From Streptomyces sp. A1136 (lineage in GTDB: Bacteria > Actinomycetota > Actinomycetes > Streptomycetales > Streptomycetaceae): DNA of 64,000 bases. The notes below the pieces were generated by a model. That model ran no database searches and was not told the DNA's origin. It saw only the letters and a program-made list of their open reading frames with translations. Location of the stretch: the NCBI RefSeq assembly GCF_004795055.1, contig NZ_SSBJ01000009.1, forward strand, positions 124,001 through 188,000, in the 5' to 3' direction. Shown piece by piece: positions 18,796-26,354 of the stretch. The position numbers and the translations under genes are program-made. Position 1 is the stretch's first letter. Each line of letters begins with the position of its first letter.

Positions 18796-19932
18796 ATGAA
18801 CGAGACACCGACGCGCGCGTATGCCGAGATCGACCTAGCCGCCGTGCGGGACAACGTGCGCGCACTGCGCGAGCGGGCGCCCCGGGCCGAGCTCATGGCC
18901 GTCGTGAAGTCGGACGCCTACGGCCACGGCGCGGTCCCCTGCGCCCGTGCGGCCCTGGACGCCGGTGCGACCTGGCTCGGCACCGCGACCCCCGAGGAAG
19001 CGCTCGCGCTGCGCGCCGCCGGGATCGGGGCCCGGATCATGTGCTGGCTCTGGACGCCCGGCGGACCCTGGCGGGAGGCCATCGAGGCCGATCTGGACGT
19101 GTCCGTCAGCGGGATGTGGGCCTTGGACGAGGTGCGGGCCGCCGCCCGCGGGGCCGGGCGGGTCGCACGCGTCCAGCTCAAGGCAGACACCGGCCTCGGC
19201 CGGGCCGGCTGCCAGCCCGCCGACTGGGCGGAACTGGTGGGCGCCGCCGTCGCCGCGCAGGCCGAGGGCACCGTCCGCGTCACCGGCGTGTGGTCGCACT
19301 TCGCCTGCGCCGACGAGCCCGGGCACCCCTCCATCGCCCTTCAGCTCGCCGCCTTCCGCGAGATGCTGGCCTACGCCGAGAAGGAAGGCGTCGAGCCCGA
19401 GGTCCGGCACATCGCCAACTCGCCCGCCACGCTCACCCTTCCCGAGAGCCACTTCGACCTCGTGCGCTGCGGCATCGCCGTCTACGGCGTCTCGCCCGCC
19501 CCCGAGTTGGGCACGCCCGGGCAGCTCGGCCTGCGCCCCGCGATGACCCTCCGGGCCTCCGTCGCGCTGGTCAAGACCGTGCCCGCCGGTCACGGAGTCA
19601 GCTACGGCCACCATTACGTGACGGAACGCGAGACGCGCCTGGCCCTCATCCCCGTCGGGTACGCGGACGGCGTCCCCCGCCACGCCTCGGGCAGCGGTCC
19701 CGTCCTCGTCGGCGGCGCGGTCCGACGGGTCGCGGGCCGGGTGGCCATGGACCAGTTCGTGGTCGACATCGACGGCGCCGACGTCCGCGCCGGCGATCCG
19801 GCGATCCTCTTCGGGCCGGGTGACCTGGGCGAACCCACCGCCGAGGACTGGGCCCAAGCGGCGGACACCATCGCGTATGAGATCGTCACCCGTATCGGGG
19901 GCCGCGTGCCCAGGGTGTACCGCAACGGCTGA
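18796..19932 (+). CDS. alr: Alanine racemase
   Basis: PLP enzyme that makes D-alanine for peptidoglycan. 378 residues. PLP is bound by K38 in VVKSDAYGHGA and the second catalytic base is Y270 in GVSYGHHY. KADTGLGRAGC, HFACADEPGHP, ANSPATL and RCGIAVYGVSP line the active site in the usual order, and PVGYADGVPRHASG follows in the C-terminal beta domain. The start at ATG 18796 matches the family N-terminus (AYAEIDLAAVRDNVRAL). It begins the block that continues with the hydrolase and tsaE. Confidence 0.97.
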   Translation: MNETPTRAYAEIDLAAVRDNVRALRERAPRAELMAVVKSDAYGHGAVPCARAALDAGATWLGTATPEEALALRAAGIGARIMCWLWTPGGPWREAIEADLDVSVSGMWALDEVRAAARGAGRVARVQLKADTGLGRAGCQPADWAELVGAAVAAQAEGTVRVTGVWSHFACADEPGHPSIALQLAAFREMLAYAEKEGVEPEVRHIANSPATLTLPESHFDLVRCGIAVYGVSPAPELGTPGQLGLRPAMTLRASVALVKTVPAGHGVSYGHHYVTERETRLALIPVGYADGVPRHASGSGPVLVGGAVRRVAGRVAMDQFVVDIDGADVRAGDPAILFGPGDLGEPTAEDWAQAADTIAYEIVTRIGGRVPRVYRNG

Positions 19933-19982
19933 CCACGGCCGAATACGGCTGCTGAGTACGGCCGAGTGAGGACGGCGACCGC

Positions 19983-21230
19983 GTGAGCGAGAACTGGCGC
20001 AAGGCCGGCTGGGCCGGCGCGGCCATCGGTGTCATAGCCGCCGGCGCCGCCGCCGGCGTCGCGGTCGAGCGGATCACCGTGGGACGCGGCATCCGCAGGA
20101 AGGCTCGGCTCGCCCTCGACGCCGCCGGGGACTACGGGTCCTTGCGCGGGGCCGAGGGCACCTGCCGCGCCGAGGACGGCACCGAGCTGTACTACGAGAT
20201 CGACGAACCGCCCGGGGAACCGGGCCGGCGCGGACGGCCGCGCCGCAAGAAGCCGCCTGCCGCGACCGTCGTCTTCTGCCACGGCTACTGCCTCGGCCAG
20301 GACTCCTGGCACTTCCAACGCGCCGCCCTGCGGGACACGGTCCGCTCCGTCTACTGGGACCAGCGCAGCCACGGCCGCAGCATGCGCGGCCTCGCCCAGG
20401 CCGACGGCGAACCGGTGACCATCGAGCAGCTCGGCCGCGACCTCAAGGCGGTGATCGACGCCACCACGCCCGAGGGCCCGCTGGTGCTGGTCGGCCACTC
20501 CATGGGCGGTATGACGATCATGGCGCTGGCCGAGCAGTTCCCCGACCTCGTACGGGAGCGCGTGCTCGGGGTGGCCCTGGTCGGCACCTCCAGCGGGCGG
20601 TTGTCCGAGGTCACCTACGGACTGCCGGCCGTCGGGATGGGCGCCGTACGCCGGCTCCTCCCCGGGGTGCTCAAGGTGCTCGGCTCGCAGGTGGAGCTCG
20701 TGGAGCGGGGCCGGCGGGCCACCGCCGACCTCTTCGCGGGCATGATCAAGCAGTACTCGTTCGGCTCCCGGGACGTCGACCCGGGTGTGGCCCGCTTCGC
20801 CGAGCGGCTGATCGAGGCGACCCCGATCGACGTGGTCGCCGAGTTCTACCCGGCCTTCCAGATCCACGACAAGACCGTCGCGCTCCGGCGGTTCTCGGAC
20901 ATCCCGGTGACCGTCATCGCGGGTGACCGCGACATGATCACCCCGCCCGAGCACAGCGTGGCCATCAAGGACGTACTGCCGGCCGCCGAACTGGTCATCC
21001 TGGAGCACACCGGGCACCTGATGATGCTGGAGCGCCCGGAGGCCGTGACCGCGCTGCTGAGCGGCCTGCTGGCGCGCACCGGCGTCGTGCCGGCGGCGCC
21101 GGCCGCGGACGCGCCCGGCGCGGTGTCCGCCGAGGCGTCCGGAGCGACTTCCGGAGCGACTTCCGGAGCGACTAACGTTGGCGCGCATGGAAGAAGTACC
21201 GCGAGAAGCGCCGCGCACCCCGGCTCCTGA
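19983..21230 (+). CDS. Alpha/beta hydrolase with N-terminal membrane anchor
   Basis: 415 residues. A hydrophobic segment (WAGAAIGVIAAGAAAGVAVE, about 11-30) would anchor the protein. The catalytic triad is visible as S173 in VGHSMGGMT, Asp in AGDRDMITP and His in EHTGHLMML. The oxyanion-hole region is FCHGYCLGQDSW. The last 45 residues are Ala/Gly/Ser-rich and include three exact copies of SGAT (12-bp DNA repeat). The gene overlaps the start of tsaE by 44 bp. A lipase or esterase role is likely but the substrate is unknown. GTG start with no strong Shine-Dalgarno sequence. Confidence 0.85.
   Translation: MSENWRKAGWAGAAIGVIAAGAAAGVAVERITVGRGIRRKARLALDAAGDYGSLRGAEGTCRAEDGTELYYEIDEPPGEPGRRGRPRRKKPPAATVVFCHGYCLGQDSWHFQRAALRDTVRSVYWDQRSHGRSMRGLAQADGEPVTIEQLGRDLKAVIDATTPEGPLVLVGHSMGGMTIMALAEQFPDLVRERVLGVALVGTSSGRLSEVTYGLPAVGMGAVRRLLPGVLKVLGSQVELVERGRRATADLFAGMIKQYSFGSRDVDPGVARFAERLIEATPIDVVAEFYPAFQIHDKTVALRRFSDIPVTVIAGDRDMITPPEHSVAIKDVLPAAELVILEHTGHLMMLERPEAVTALLSGLLARTGVVPAAPAADAPGAVSAEASGATSGATSGATNVGAHGRSTARSAAHPGS
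21138..21173 (+). repeat. Three perfect 12-bp tandem repeats
   Basis: TCCGGAGCGACT occurs three times head to tail, encoding SGATSGATSGAT at the end of the hydrolase. The final T of the array is the first base of TAACGT, the candidate -10 box of tsaE. Confidence 0.95.
21173..21178 (+). promoter_or_regulatory. -10 box for leaderless tsaE mRNA
   Basis: TAACGT ends 8 nt before ATG 21187 and lies inside the coding region of the hydrolase, directly after the 12-bp repeats. Confidence 0.4.
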
Positions 21231-21771
21231 GGCCTCCGGGCCCGGCGCGGCCGAAGGCGCCGTCACCGAGACCCTGATCACCGTCGACTCGCCCGACTCC
21301 ATGCGCGAGCTGGGCCGTCGGATCGCCGGCCTGCTGCGGCCCGGCGACCTGGTCCTGCTCACCGGCGAGCTCGGCGCGGGCAAGACCACCCTGACGCGCG
21401 GCCTCGGCGAGGGCCTCGGCGTGCGCGGGGCCGTCACCTCCCCCACCTTCGTGATCGCCCGTGTGCACCCGCCGCTGGGCGACGGGCCGGCCCTGGTGCA
21501 CGTGGACGCCTACCGGCTCGGCGGGGGGCTGGAGGAGATGGAGGACCTCGACCTGGACGTCTCGCTGCCGGAGTCCGTGGTCGTCGTCGAGTGGGGCGAC
21601 GGCAAGGTGGAGGAGCTCTCCGACGACCGGCTGCACGTGGTGATCGCGCGGGCGGTCGGCCACGAGGAGGTCCTCGACGACGTACGGGAGGTGTCGGTGC
21701 GCGGGATCGGGACGCGCTGGGCCGCCGCCGCGGACGGGGTGGCCGGGCTGGCGGAACGTGTGGCGCCGTAG
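21187..21771 (+). CDS. tsaE: tRNA t6A biosynthesis ATPase TsaE
   Basis: P-loop ATPase of the threonylcarbamoyl-adenosine complex with TsaB and TsaD. 194 residues. Walker A is GELGAGKTTLTRGL (about residue 60). VTSPTFVIARVH and HVDAYRLGGGLEEMEDLDLD follow, then VVVVEWGDG as the Walker-B-like strand. Residues 1-25 are a Pro/Ala-rich extension and the C-terminal 40 residues extend beyond the common core. A TTG at 21178 could add three residues, but ATG 21187 sits properly behind the -10 box. Confidence 0.93.
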   Translation: MEEVPREAPRTPAPEASGPGAAEGAVTETLITVDSPDSMRELGRRIAGLLRPGDLVLLTGELGAGKTTLTRGLGEGLGVRGAVTSPTFVIARVHPPLGDGPALVHVDAYRLGGGLEEMEDLDLDVSLPESVVVVEWGDGKVEELSDDRLHVVIARAVGHEEVLDDVREVSVRGIGTRWAAAADGVAGLAERVAP

Positions 21772-21794
21772 CGGGCCGGCGCCCGGCCCGACGT

Positions 21795-21811
21795 CCCGAC
21801 AGTCCGTCGGG
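21795..21811 (+). terminator. Small hairpin after tsaE
   Basis: CCCGAC (21795-21800) and GTCGGG (21806-21811) with a 5-nt loop, followed by AAAAC. A second 7-bp stem (GGGCCGG/CCGGCCC, 21774-21790) precedes it. A plausible but weak terminator pair. Confidence 0.4.
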
Positions 21812-21862
21812 AAAACGTTGCGCGAGGGCGGACGCTCGTGGTGACATGGTACCGAGCGCCGG

Positions 21863-21876
21863 TTAGGGCTACCTAA
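21863..21876 (+). promoter_or_regulatory. TTAGG-N4-CCTAA dyad upstream of a small ORF
   Basis: TTAGGGCTACCTAA contains the inverted pair TTAGG/CCTAA, 33 bp before ATG 21910. It is AT-rich against its surroundings. The half-sites equal those of actinobacterial iron boxes, but the spacing (4 rather than 9) does not, so it is a candidate operator only. Confidence 0.35.
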
Positions 21877-21909
21877 GTACGGCGCCCCGGGCCGGTCCAG
21901 GAGGCAGCC

Positions 21910-22110
21910 ATGTCGGCAGCAGGAGCAGCACGCGCAGCGGCGGGAGCGGCGCGCGCGTCGGGCACGGGCGTGTCCATGGGGGCGCTGCTCGCCTCCTGCG
22001 CGGCCGCCGCCGCCGTGTCCACGCCGCCGGCGTCCCTGGCGGGACGCCCGGAGCGCCAGGACGGGGCCCACGAAGAGGAACAGGCCGCTCCGGACTCCGA
22101 AGCGGCCTGA
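21910..22110 (+). CDS. Small hypothetical protein, possible lipoprotein
   Basis: 66 residues, Ala-rich (30 percent or more), with an acidic tail (HEEEQAAPDSEAA). AGGAGG at 21899-21904 is well placed before the ATG, which supports translation. GVSMGALLASCAAAAAVSTP contains LASC, which fits a lipobox, preceded by Arg residues and a short hydrophobic run; export is therefore possible but the hydrophobic part is short. I do not recognise a family. It lies between tsaE and the convergent L,D-transpeptidase-like gene. Confidence 0.55.
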   Translation: MSAAGAARAAAGAARASGTGVSMGALLASCAAAAAVSTPPASLAGRPERQDGAHEEEQAAPDSEAA

Positions 22111-22189
22111 CGTCCCTCCGCGCGTTGCCCGTCAGGAGTGTCACCCGCACCGAGCGTCGCCCGTACGGGTGAAAGATGAAGGGTGCCCG

Positions 22190-22741
22190 TCAGGGCACGA
22201 CGACCACCTTGGTGTTGATCGTCGCGAAGGCCCACATCGCGTCGCCGTCCGCCCGCGACATGCGGATGCCGCCGGTCTTCTTCGTCTGGTCCGGCTCCGG
22301 CACGGAGCCGTCCACGCGCGCGCTGAAGCCGATCGCGATGCCGTCGGTGGTGGCGAAGCGTACGACGTGCTCGATCGGCACCCCGTCCGAGCCGGTGACC
22401 GTGCCCGAGCGCGAGCCCACCGGGTAGCTGCCCGGCGCCGGGTGGACCGTACTCGGCATGACCGCGAAGGACTTCGGCTGCTGCCCGTCCTCACCCACCA
22501 GCCACACCCGCTTCTGCGACACCGAGTACACGACCCGTACCCCGGTCCCGGAGTCCGCCGGCACGGCGGCGGGCTTCGACGGGTCCGGCTTGGCGGGGCC
22601 CGGCGCGGGCGCGGGGGCCTGCGGGGCCGCCTTCGAAGGGTGCGCGGGCGCCGTGGCCGAGGCCTGGTAGCCGAGGAAGGCGACGGCGACCAACGCCGCG
22701 ACGGTGAGCCCGGCCACGATTCCCGAGCTGCTGCGTGCCAC
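22190..22741 (-). CDS. L,D-transpeptidase-like protein lacking catalytic residues
   Basis: 183 residues from GTG 22741 (GGAG just upstream). One membrane segment (GIVAGLTVAALVAVAFLGYQ, about residues 7-26), a Pro/Ala/Lys linker, then a YkuD-type beta domain: VVYSVSQKRVWLV, HPAPGSYPVG and GIRMSRADGDAMWAFA. In active enzymes the last stretch reads SHGC(I/V)RM; here it is KTGGIRM, so Cys is replaced by G158 and the His is Thr. The upstream IHG is IGF. It therefore should not cross-link peptidoglycan and may only bind it. The frame is open upstream to a TTG at 22858 with no convincing coding signal. Confidence 0.75.
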   Translation of the reverse strand: MARSSSGIVAGLTVAALVAVAFLGYQASATAPAHPSKAAPQAPAPAPGPAKPDPSKPAAVPADSGTGVRVVYSVSQKRVWLVGEDGQQPKSFAVMPSTVHPAPGSYPVGSRSGTVTGSDGVPIEHVVRFATTDGIAIGFSARVDGSVPEPDQTKKTGGIRMSRADGDAMWAFATINTKVVVVP

Positions 22742-22950
22742 CTTGCTCCGCCTCTCCGCGGTCTCCCCGCGTTCTCCGTGTGGGTCTGTGTGTCGGTTCT
22801 CCGTGCCGCGCGTCCGTGCCGCGTCGTCCGCGGGGCGCCGGGCCGCCGGGGACCGCAAGCCCGGTCGAGTACCGCACTGACTGCCTCGGTCGAAAGGTAG
22901 CAGCCGGGGTTGCCCGCGACCGGCCGCAAGGGCCGGGGCCCGGGGAGTCG

Positions 22951-22956
22951 TAGGCT
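22951..22956 (+). promoter_or_regulatory. -10 box for leaderless tsaB mRNA
   Basis: TAGGCT ends 6 nt before GTG 22963. No Shine-Dalgarno sequence is present. Confidence 0.5.
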
Positions 22957-22962
22957 GTTCGC

Positions 22963-23640
22963 GTGCTCTTGCTCGCTGTAGATACCGCCACGCCCGCCGT
23001 CACCGTCGCCCTGCACGACGGCGAGTCAGTCCTCGCCGAATCGAACCAGGTCGACGCCCGCCGCCACGGGGAGCTGCTGCTGCCCTCCGTCGACAGGGTC
23101 CTCGCCGAGGCCGGGGTGAAGCTCGAAGCCGTCACCGGCATCGTCGTCGGCGTCGGCCCCGGCCCCTACACCGGGCTGCGGGTCGGCCTCGTCACCGCCT
23201 CCACCTTCGCCGCCGTCCTCGGCGTCCCGGTCCACGGCCTGTGCACCCTGGACGGCCTGGCCTACGCCGCCGGCGCCGCCGGGATCGAGGGCCCCTTCAC
23301 CGTCGCCACCGACGCGCGGCGCAAGGAGGTCTACTGGGCCCGGTACGAGGACCCGCGCACGCGCGTCGGCGACCCGGCCGTGGACCGCCCGGCCGACATC
23401 GCCGAGCGGGTCGCCGGGCTGCCCGCGGTCGGCCAGGGCGCCCTGCTGTACCCGGAGGTCTTCACGGACGCCCGGCAGCCCGAGCACCAGAGCGCCGCGG
23501 CCCTCGCCGCCCTGGCGGCGGAACGGCTCGCGACCGGGGCGCCCTTCGAAAACGCCGAGGGCCTGCCCCCCACGCCGCTGTACCTGCGCCGGCCCGACGC
23601 CCAGGTGCCCAAGAACTACAAGGTGGTCACCCCGCAGTGA
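22963..23640 (+). CDS. tsaB: tRNA t6A biosynthesis protein TsaB
   Basis: 225 residues; ASKHA-fold partner that pairs with TsaD in making t6A at position 37 of ANN-decoding tRNAs. Recognised by LLAVDTATPAVTVALHDG at the N-terminus, the RRHGELLLPSVDRVLAEAGV helix and VGVGPGPYTGLRVGLVTA. It is shorter than TsaD and lacks its metal-binding histidines, as expected. Its TGA overlaps the rimI GTG (GTGA), so the two are probably translationally coupled. Confidence 0.95.
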   Translation: MLLLAVDTATPAVTVALHDGESVLAESNQVDARRHGELLLPSVDRVLAEAGVKLEAVTGIVVGVGPGPYTGLRVGLVTASTFAAVLGVPVHGLCTLDGLAYAAGAAGIEGPFTVATDARRKEVYWARYEDPRTRVGDPAVDRPADIAERVAGLPAVGQGALLYPEVFTDARQPEHQSAAALAALAAERLATGAPFENAEGLPPTPLYLRRPDAQVPKNYKVVTPQ

Positions 23641-24215
23641 CCGCGGTACTGCGCGAGATGCGCTGGTGGGACATCGAGCCCGTGCTGGAGCTGGAACACG
23701 AGCTGTTCCCCGAGGACGCCTGGTCCGCGGGCATGTTCTGGTCGGAGCTCGCCCACGCGCGCGGCCCGCACGCCACCCGCCGCTACGTCGTCGCCGAGAG
23801 CCGGGCCGAGAGCCCGCCCGACGGGCCGCCCGAGGGCCCGTCGGGCAGCGCCGCCGCCCCGGGGGCCGCGGGCCGCATCGTCGGCTACGCCGGGCTGGCC
23901 GCCGCCGGGGACCTGGGCGACGTACAGACCATCGCCGTCGCCCGCGACCAGTGGGGCAGCGGTCTCGGCGCCCGGCTGCTGGAGGACCTGCTGCGCGCGG
24001 CGACCGCCTTCGAGTGCGCCGAGGTGCTGCTGGAGGTGCGGGTGGACAACACCCGCGCCCAGAAGCTCTACGAGCGCTTCGGTTTCGAGCCGATCGGTTT
24101 CCGGCGCGGCTACTACCAGCCCGGCAACGTCGACGCGCTCGTGATGCGCCTCTCCGGCCCCACAACCCCAGACTCCGCACCCTCCGTACACGTACAAGGT
24201 GAGACCCATGGCTGA
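23637..24215 (+). CDS. rimI: Ribosomal protein S18-alanine N-acetyltransferase
   Basis: GNAT-fold acetyltransferase, 192 residues. [21 protein letters not shown], then the acetyl-CoA pyrophosphate loop [19 protein letters not shown] and [21 protein letters not shown] are typical of RimI. A low-complexity insertion rich in Pro, Ser, Gly and Ala (about residues 57-82) interrupts the first half; such loops are common in Streptomyces RimI. The start overlaps the tsaB stop and its last 8 bp overlap tsaD. In actinobacteria this gene is regularly inside the tsaB-rimI-tsaD cluster. Confidence 0.93.
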   Translation: MTAVLREMRWWDIEPVLELEHELFPEDAWSAGMFWSELAHARGPHATRRYVVAESRAESPPDGPPEGPSGSAAAPGAAGRIVGYAGLAAAGDLGDVQTIAVARDQWGSGLGARLLEDLLRAATAFECAEVLLEVRVDNTRAQKLYERFGFEPIGFRRGYYQPGNVDALVMRLSGPTTPDSAPSVHVQGETHG

Positions 24216-25350
24216 CGAACCGCTCGTCCTCGGTATCGAGACCTCCTGCGACGAGACCGGCGTCGGCGTCGTCCGCGGCACCACCCTGCTGGCCGACGCG
24301 ATCGCCTCCAGCGTCGACGAGCACGCCCGCTTCGGCGGGGTCGTGCCCGAGGTGGCCTCCCGCGCGCACCTGGAGGCGATGGTCCCGACCATCGACCGCG
24401 CCCTCAAGGAGGCCGGCGTCAGCGCCCGCGACCTCGACGGCATCGCCGTCACCGCCGGCCCCGGCCTCGCGGGGGCGCTGCTGGTGGGCGTCTCCGCGGC
24501 CAAGGCGTACGCGTACGCGCTGGGCAAGCCCCTGTACGGGGTCAACCACCTGGCCTCCCACATCTGCGTCGACCAACTGGAGCACGGGCCGCTGCCCGAG
24601 CCGACCATGGCGCTGCTGGTTTCGGGCGGGCACTCCTCGCTGCTGCTGGCGCCGGACATCACCGCCGACGTACGGCCGCTCGGCGCGACCATCGACGACG
24701 CGGCCGGTGAGGCCTTCGACAAGATCGCCCGGGTGTTGCAGCTGGGCTTCCCCGGCGGCCCGGTCATCGACCGGCTCGCGAGGGAGGGCGACCCCAAGGC
24801 GATCAACTTCCCGCGCGGGCTGACGGGGCCGCGGGACGCGGCGTACGACTTCTCCTTCTCCGGCCTGAAGACGGCGGTGGCCCGCTGGATCGAGGCGAAG
24901 CGGAAGGCGGGCGAGGAGGTGCCGGTGCGCGACGTGGCGGCGTCCTTCCAGGAGGCCGTGGTGGACGTGCTGACCCGCAAGGCGATCCGCGCCTGCAAGG
25001 ACGAGGGCGTCGACCACCTGATGATCGGCGGCGGTGTCGCGGCCAACTCGCGGCTGCGGGCGCTGGCCCAGGAGCGGTGCGACGACGCGGGGATCGTCCT
25101 GCGCGTGCCGCGGCCCAAGCTGTGCACGGACAACGGCGCGATGGTGGCCGCCCTGGGCGCGGAGATGGTCAAGCGGAACCGTCCGGCCTCGGACTGGGAC
25201 CTGTCGGCCGATTCCTCGCTGCCGGTGACGGACCCGCACGTACCGGGGACGCAGGACCACGACGCGGGAGGCGACCCCGGACACGGTCACGGCCACAGCC
25301 ACGACCACGACCACGTGCACGAGCTGAGCAAGGACAACCTCTACTCGTGA
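24208..25350 (+). CDS. tsaD: tRNA N6-threonylcarbamoyltransferase TsaD with His-rich tail
   Basis: Transfers the threonylcarbamoyl group to A37 of tRNA. 380 residues. [17 protein letters not shown] at the N-terminus, the metal-binding HLASH near residue 114, [11 protein letters not shown], and [11 protein letters not shown] are all present. The last 35 residues are unusual, with an acidic/His tail containing [15 protein letters not shown], which is not part of the catalytic core and might bind Ni or Zn. ATG 24208 follows AAGGTGAGA; a GTG at 24199 would place that signal inside the gene. A GTGA overlap couples it to the next small gene. Confidence 0.95.
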   Translation: MADEPLVLGIETSCDETGVGVVRGTTLLADAIASSVDEHARFGGVVPEVASRAHLEAMVPTIDRALKEAGVSARDLDGIAVTAGPGLAGALLVGVSAAKAYAYALGKPLYGVNHLASHICVDQLEHGPLPEPTMALLVSGGHSSLLLAPDITADVRPLGATIDDAAGEAFDKIARVLQLGFPGGPVIDRLAREGDPKAINFPRGLTGPRDAAYDFSFSGLKTAVARWIEAKRKAGEEVPVRDVAASFQEAVVDVLTRKAIRACKDEGVDHLMIGGGVAANSRLRALAQERCDDAGIVLRVPRPKLCTDNGAMVAALGAEMVKRNRPASDWDLSADSSLPVTDPHVPGTQDHDAGGDPGHGHGHSHDHDHVHELSKDNLYS

Positions 25351-25619
25351 GCACGGTCGCGCTGATGTGGGAGGCCCGGGCGGTGCCGGGCCGGGGGAAC
25401 GAGCTGCTGGAGTGGGCCCGTTCCCAGGTCCTGGCCCGGGAGCCGGTGCGCCGCGAGGTGCTGCGGGCACCACAGGACCGGGTGCTGGTCGTCACCTGGT
25501 GGGAGACCGCCGAGGGCGTGGCGGCGGAGTTGCCCGAGCTGCCTGAGCCGGCCGCGGACCTGATCACCCGGGCGGTGCACCGCTGGCGGTTCGAGTCCGT
25601 GGAGGTCGCGGGCGGCTGA
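25347..25619 (+). CDS. Small conserved-type protein, ferredoxin-like fold suspected
   Basis: 90 residues. It begins with a GTG that overlaps the tsaD stop. The alternation of strands and helices ([51 protein letters not shown]) looks like a dimeric alpha/beta barrel of the antibiotic-biosynthesis-monooxygenase type, but there is no diagnostic residue and I do not assign a function. Tight coupling to tsaD argues it is real. Confidence 0.65.
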   Translation: MSTVALMWEARAVPGRGNELLEWARSQVLAREPVRREVLRAPQDRVLVVTWWETAEGVAAELPELPEPAADLITRAVHRWRFESVEVAGG

Positions 25620-25652
25620 GCGCCCGTCGAGTGACTCTGTATCAGATCCCGG

Positions 25653-25658
25653 TATGGT
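25653..25658 (+). promoter_or_regulatory. -10 box for leaderless mRNA of a membrane protein
   Basis: TATGGT ends 7 nt before ATG 25666. GTGACT at 25631-25636 could be the -35 with a 16-bp spacer. Confidence 0.5.
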
Positions 25659-25665
25659 CATGTGC

Positions 25666-26298
25666 ATGTCCCGTCGTGACCTGCCGCCTCCGCCGCCGCC
25701 CGCGCACCTGCGGGACTGGATGGACGAGTCCGTCGTACGCGCCGACCGCGCGCGCTTCCTCCGGGAGCTGGGCCGGCGCACCCTCGGCCCGGGCCGGCTG
25801 CTGCTGCTCTGGGCCGTGGCCGCCGTCTTCGCCCTCGGTTGGACCTTCATCGGCATGGCGCTGATGGCGTTCGAGAGCGGCGATCCGCTCTCCTCCCTCT
25901 TCGGGCTGGTCTTCGGCGTGCTCGGCGTCGGAGTACTGGTCCCCGCCGGGATCTGGTTCGCCAAGGGCGTCGAACGCGACCGGCGGATGCGCCACCTGCT
26001 GTGCGCGTGGGCCGAATCCGACCGGGACCCGGCGGCCGACGCCCTGGTGCGCGCCCCCTGGCGCAGCCTGACCTGGCTGCTCACGTCCTTCGCCCTCGGC
26101 GTCTTCGGGCTGTGGGTGACCTTCGGGACGGCGGCGGAGGCCCGGCCGGGCCAGGTGACGTACGGCGAGATCACCTACTTCATGGGGCTCGGCCTGATCC
26201 TGTGGATCACCGGCCTGCTCGGCCTCGGCAAGGCCGGCGCGCACTACCGCTGGGCCGTGCGCGCCTTCAGGCCCGCCGGCCGGGGGCTGTCCGGCTGA
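25666..26298 (+). CDS. Four-helix membrane protein of unknown function
   Basis: 210 residues. Cytoplasmic N-terminus with a proline run (PPPPPP), then four hydrophobic segments at roughly residues 45-65, 75-95, 130-150 and 165-185. No known motif. ATG 25666 is chosen over ATG 25654 because the -10 box TATGGT overlaps the latter. It is convergent with the methyltransferase gene, separated by a hairpin. Confidence 0.7.
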   Translation: MSRRDLPPPPPPAHLRDWMDESVVRADRARFLRELGRRTLGPGRLLLLWAVAAVFALGWTFIGMALMAFESGDPLSSLFGLVFGVLGVGVLVPAGIWFAKGVERDRRMRHLLCAWAESDRDPAADALVRAPWRSLTWLLTSFALGVFGLWVTFGTAAEARPGQVTYGEITYFMGLGLILWITGLLGLGKAGAHYRWAVRAFRPAGRGLSG

Positions 26299-26330
26299 GT
26301 CCCGTCCGGCCGGGTCCCGTCGGACAGGGC

Positions 26331-26354
26331 CCGAGGCCCGTCACCGGGCCTCGG
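26331..26354. terminator. Bidirectional terminator hairpin
   Basis: CCGAGGCCCG (26331-26340) and CGGGCCTCGG (26345-26354) form a perfect 10-bp stem with a TCAC loop. The loop contains the stop codon of the minus-strand methyltransferase gene. Confidence 0.7.

Noticed and set aside
21863..21876. Calling TTAGGGCTACCTAA an iron box
   Set aside because: The 19-bp iron-box consensus needs 9 bp between the TTAGG and CCTAA halves; here there are 4. Kept only as an unassigned dyad.
22742..22858. N-terminal extension of the LDT-like protein from a TTG at 22858
   Set aside because: No ribosome binding site; the added 39 residues are low complexity. GTG 22741 places the membrane anchor at the N-terminus as expected.
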